Assembly (NCBI RefSeq): GCF_903181435.1
Contig: NZ_CAEUHO010000001.1
Span: 2,046,001-2,110,000 of the forward strand
Reading direction: 5' to 3'
Length of the DNA stretch: 64,000 nucleotides
DNA from: Bacteroides acidifaciens
GTDB lineage: Bacteria; Bacteroidota; Bacteroidia; Bacteroidales; Bacteroidaceae
The notes under the pieces were generated by a model. The model did not search any database. It saw only the letters and a program-made list of their open reading frames with translations, and was not told the DNA's origin. This document shows positions 60,904-64,000 of the stretch, piece by piece; position 1 is the stretch's first letter, and every line of letters starts with the position of its first letter. The position numbers and the translations under genes were made by a program.

Positions 60904-62550
60904 TTATTTAGCTTGTTCCAACTGCAAAGTCTTAGTTGCCTGGTCGCAAACTTCCGTAGGACCAAAATACTGGATCGGACCCGGATATACATAATCCGTT
61001 TCGATAGCCCAACGGTCACGTTGTGCAGCAAATGCCTTGAAAGGAGCACCGTCCAGTTTCACCAATGCTTTCTGGATAACCGGTTTCATTTCACCGTGGC
61101 GACGTTCCATGTTCATCATCATTGTGATAGGCACACCACCAGCAATCCATTCGGCAGCAGGAGCAGTTGTGTTGCGTACAGAAGACATATAACCAGTCTT
61201 GCCGTTAGCAATCAACATAGAAGCTGTGTAACCCAAAGAGTAGCAGTAGTCAGCGTCGAAGTTTGACGGAGCAGCACAACGTCCTTCGTAACCGAAGAAG
61301 TGGTGTTGGGCAGCAAACTTACCTACATATTTGCCTTCTTCTTTCCAGGAAGCCAATTTAGTAGCTACCATTTCAGACAACAGCTTTTCAGTTTCAATCA
61401 GTGATACCTGTACGTTTCCGTGCGGGTCACGATCCAAAGTCAACTGACGGGCAACACCTTCCGGCAGACTTGCGTAGATAGCAGAGTTTTCTGGAGAAAG
61501 TTTGCGGATGATATAATCACGTTGATGAGATTTCTTGATTTGAGCGAATTCTTCTGCGTTGGCAGCCAGGAAGTCATTCAATTCAGCAATCAGGCGTTTC
61601 ATAGCCGGGATGAACTCTACCAATCCTTCAGGAATCAATACAGTACCGAAATTATGTCCTTGTGCAGCACGGTCTGCCACCACTTTAGCGATATATGTCA
61701 CTACATCATCCAAAGACATATCTTTTGCTTCCACTTCTTCAGAAACGATACATACGTTAGGTTGTACCTGCAAAGCACATTCCAGTGCAATGTGAGAAGC
61801 CGAACGACCCATCAATTTGATGAAGTGCCAGTATTTGCGGGCTGAGTTACAGTCGCGTTGGATGTTACCGATTACTTCTGCGTAAGTCTTGCAAGCAGTA
61901 TCGAAACCGAAAGAAGTCTCAATCATATCGTTCTTCAAGTCACCGTCGATAGTCTTCGGACAACCGATAACCTGTACTCCATACTTCTTGGCAGCATAGT
62001 ATTCAGCCAATACACAAGCATTTGTATTAGAGTCGTCACCACCAATGATAACCAGCGCTTTGATACCCAGTTGTTTGATGATTTCAAATCCTTTTTCGAA
62101 CTGTTCTTCTTTCTCCAACTTCGTACGACCGGAACCGATGATATCAAAACCACCTGTGTTACGATATTCGTCGATGATATCAGCAGTCAGTTCCATATAG
62201 TTGTGGTCTACCAAACCACCGGGACCCAAAATAAAGCCATATAGTTTGCTATCCGGATTCAGTTTCTTGATACCGTCAAACAAACCGGAGATTACATTGT
62301 GTCCACCAGGAGCTTGTCCACCAGAAAGGATTACACCCACATTCATAGCAGGAAGAGCGACAGCTTCACCAGCTTCGAATGTAATTAACGGCATTCCGTA
62401 CGTGTTAGGGAATAATGCTTTGATAGCTTCCTGATCGGCTACAGACTGAGTAGCAGTACCTGCTACAGCTTTAACGGCTCCTGATGCCAATGCCTTCGGA
62501 AGTTTGGGCTGATAAGCAGCCCTTGCGATTTGCAATGCACTTTTAGTCAT
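60904..62550 (-). CDS. pfp: Pyrophosphate-dependent fructose 6-phosphate 1-phosphotransferase
   Basis: 548 aa from the ATG at 62550 (MTKSALQIA). It belongs to the long clade of PPi-PFKs. [20 protein letters not shown] (about 74-93), [19 protein letters not shown] (about 166-184), [21 protein letters not shown] (about 194-214, catalytic aspartate) and [17 protein letters not shown] (about 242-258) are the active-site motifs. The GGDDS sequence in place of GGDGS marks pyrophosphate rather than ATP as phosphoryl donor. It works in glycolysis in Bacteroides, saving ATP. No operon partners; the -7 box could not be found with confidence. Confidence 0.93.
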   Translation of the reverse strand: MTKSALQIARAAYQPKLPKALASGAVKAVAGTATQSVADQEAIKALFPNTYGMPLITFEAGEAVALPAMNVGVILSGGQAPGGHNVISGLFDGIKKLNPDSKLYGFILGPGGLVDHNYMELTADIIDEYRNTGGFDIIGSGRTKLEKEEQFEKGFEIIKQLGIKALVIIGGDDSNTNACVLAEYYAAKKYGVQVIGCPKTIDGDLKNDMIETSFGFDTACKTYAEVIGNIQRDCNSARKYWHFIKLMGRSASHIALECALQVQPNVCIVSEEVEAKDMSLDDVVTYIAKVVADRAAQGHNFGTVLIPEGLVEFIPAMKRLIAELNDFLAANAEEFAQIKKSHQRDYIIRKLSPENSAIYASLPEGVARQLTLDRDPHGNVQVSLIETEKLLSEMVATKLASWKEEGKYVGKFAAQHHFFGYEGRCAAPSNFDADYCYSLGYTASMLIANGKTGYMSSVRNTTAPAAEWIAGGVPITMMMNMERRHGEMKPVIQKALVKLDGAPFKAFAAQRDRWAIETDYVYPGPIQYFGPTEVCDQATKTLQLEQAK

Positions 62551-62741
62551 TTTCTTTATTTTTTTATTTAAAGGTGTTAGTAAGTTTCTTGTCAAACTTG
62601 AAAAGCGTTGCAAATTTCGCACTTTTTTCCGAATTATGAAAGAAGGCAGTGAACTTTTATTTCCGACACAAGAAATACAAAGCAGTTAATATTCCGCACA
62701 TGTCATTAAATACTAACAAAAGATATGGTACTTTATACTAT

Positions 62742-64000
62742 CTATTTTTCCTCCACTATCCATTTCTCGATATTACGGGTTTCCGCACTGAAGTTTACTC
62801 CTATTTTAAAGAGTTTTCGTCCGTCCATTTTGAAAGGAAGGACATAATGCTTGTCGTTAATTTGTTGCAAAGCATCTTCCGCTGTACCATTCAGTTTAAA
62901 TTCCATGATATAGATGAACTTATCAGTCTGTAAGACAAGGTCGATGCGACCGTCATTTGTGTTATATTCCACATTAACATAGAAACCAACCAGTTTGAAA
63001 ACGATGAAAAGCACGTTTTCGTAATGTAATTCCTGCTCACGGACCACTTCGTAAGTGGTATCCGCAAAGAAACTCTGTAAGCGACGGAAGAAAGAACTAT
63101 AATCACCAGCACGCACTTCACGAACAAACTTCTGAATCTCAAAAGGAGACTCTACCTTGTTTACGTTCGCATAAAAAGGAAGCAAGAAACGAATAAACCC
63201 TTCTTCAACTTCACGGTTGGGAAAACCCAGGCGATACATTCCAAATTCTTCATCATACCCCTTGATAGTGAGATATCCACTCTGATAAATCACCGGAATA
63301 GGATTGGTGGATTCAGAGTCTATACTGTTCAGAACCTGGGCATCGGTTTCTTCATGTGCCATCCGTTCCAGATCATAATGATGTTTTTTTAGTAACTTCA
63401 CCAAATAGGTAGGCGTCCCCGTCTCAAACCAATAACTGCCGAATTCCTTACGTTTGAAAGCATTAAGCAGACTGAACGGATTGTACATACCGATTGAATT
63501 GTGCGTAAAGTGATAGCCGTCATAGCACTCTCTCAATTCTTCACAAAGTTTGTCATACGTTATTCCTCGCGCTGCGGCAAATTCATGAAGTTCCGTTTCT
63601 AGATTTTCGTGGATTTCACGCTCGCTGACACCACATATTTCGATGTACTCATTCCACATTGAAATATCATCCAGATTATTCAAATCACTGAATACACTGA
63701 CTTTGCCAAACTTCGTCACACCAGTGAGAAAGGCAAACTTGATGCAACCGTCCTTAGTCTTCAAAGCTCCATAGAATGGTTTCAGGGTATCTCGGAATTG
63801 TTTCTGTAATACCTCATTACCTATAGCTTGCAGCATAGGCTTGTCATATTCATCAACCAAAATAACTACCCGCTGTCCCGTCTTCTCGCAAGCACGTTGA
63901 ATGATACCTGCAAAACGTAGAGAAAAAGAAGTCTCGGACGGACGGCTGCCGTATTGGCTTTCCCAATATTCCAGATTATCATTCAATATCTTATCCAAAC
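62742..64000 (-). CDS. AAA-ATPase-like / PD-(D/E)XK nuclease family protein (N-terminus outside window)
   Basis: At least 419 residues; the start lies beyond the right edge. The visible N-terminal part is the end of the AAA-ATPase-like domain with VVILVDEYDKPMLQAIGNEV (Walker B-like, LVDEYD) and FAFLTGVTKFGKVSVFSDLNNLDDIS, typical of PF09820. The C-terminal region has the PD-(D/E)XK_9 nuclease signature: YNTNDGRIDLVLQTDKFIYIMEFKLNGTAEDALQQI, with Asp and the ExK pair in place. Such proteins are abundant in Bacteroides with unresolved function and many copies per genome. A role in nucleic-acid processing is inference. The ATPase P-loop is not in the window. Confidence 0.85.
   Translation of the reverse strand, partial: LDKILNDNLEYWESQYGSRPSETSFSLRFAGIIQRACEKTGQRVVILVDEYDKPMLQAIGNEVLQKQFRDTLKPFYGALKTKDGCIKFAFLTGVTKFGKVSVFSDLNNLDDISMWNEYIEICGVSEREIHENLETELHEFAAARGITYDKLCEELRECYDGYHFTHNSIGMYNPFSLLNAFKRKEFGSYWFETGTPTYLVKLLKKHHYDLERMAHEETDAQVLNSIDSESTNPIPVIYQSGYLTIKGYDEEFGMYRLGFPNREVEEGFIRFLLPFYANVNKVESPFEIQKFVREVRAGDYSSFFRRLQSFFADTTYEVVREQELHYENVLFIVFKLVGFYVNVEYNTNDGRIDLVLQTDKFIYIMEFKLNGTAEDALQQINDKHYVLPFKMDGRKLFKIGVNFSAETRNIEKWIVEEK

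Overview
The window reads as a chromosomal stretch of a gut Bacteroides, close to the B. thetaiotaomicron/ovatus group. The evidence is a SusC/SusD polysaccharide utilization locus, a hybrid two-component sensor, TAnnTTTG-type -7 promoter elements, GH43/GH51/GH127 arabinan enzymes, a pyrophosphate-dependent phosphofructokinase and a fused E1 2-oxoacid dehydrogenase. From memory, the gene order of the left 40 kb resembles the BT0340s-BT0370s region of B. thetaiotaomicron, but with one SusC/SusD pair instead of two. I could not run an alignment to confirm this. I see no tRNA, rRNA, insertion sequence or phage block.

Layout. 1-1383: the start of a short-chain dehydrogenase (minus) and a three-gene cluster of small envelope proteins (YtxH-like, holin-like, 85 aa unknown). 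1384-1923 is gene-free, with small palindromes and the manA terminator. 1924-6767: manA (minus), diverging from a galactose operon (mutarotase, FHS-family sugar transporter, galactokinase). 6791-6828 is a bidirectional terminator. 6893-24940: arabinan utilization locus, with a minus operon (GH43 lipoprotein, GH51, GH43), a divergent HTCS regulator, then SusC, SusD, a four-module surface lipoprotein and a surface GH43 endo-arabinanase. 25031-36741: L-arabinose catabolic operon (mutarotase lipoprotein, Na+/sugar symporter, Nudix-type AraR, araD, araA, FGGY kinase, GH127 and GH51), followed by transketolase and rpiB from their own promoter. Together these genes take arabinan from surface cleavage, through SusC/D import and periplasmic debranching, to L-arabinose, D-xylulose 5-phosphate and the pentose phosphate pathway.

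39398-41832 is a small-gene region (DUF456, a cysteine-rich DUF6078-like protein, a SUKH/SMI1-KNR4 protein, a TPR protein) with a striking intergenic array of GAAAC/GTTTC palindromes. 41886-44731 is a 2-oxoacid:ferredoxin oxidoreductase operon that contains a 58-aa membrane protein. 44852-49529: putative porin plus solute-binding protein, a Gfo/Idh oxidoreductase and a guanine-deaminase-like enzyme. 49636-52591 (minus): a FadL-type outer membrane protein and a Trp/Gly- then Ser/Arg-rich secreted protein. Then prmA. 53693-59823 (minus): lpdA, lplA, E2, fused E1 and a flavodoxin with an atypical phosphate loop. The window ends with a GH25 lysozyme-like protein, PPi-phosphofructokinase and a truncated AAA-ATPase/PD-(D/E)XK protein.

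The strongest new-looking signals are regulatory. Matched 21-bp-period direct repeats TGTCCACC sit 20-21 bp upstream of identical -7 boxes at both PUL promoters and are probably HTCS operators. Two GTGT..ACAC palindromes cover the -33 and -7 of the arabinose operon and are probably AraR operators. Other leads are the palindrome array beside the SUKH gene, a 15-bp inverted repeat bracketing the deaminase promoter, a hairpin ending inside the lpdA start codon, and the atypical flavodoxin loop. Product names come from reading motifs and remembered family features, not from database searches.
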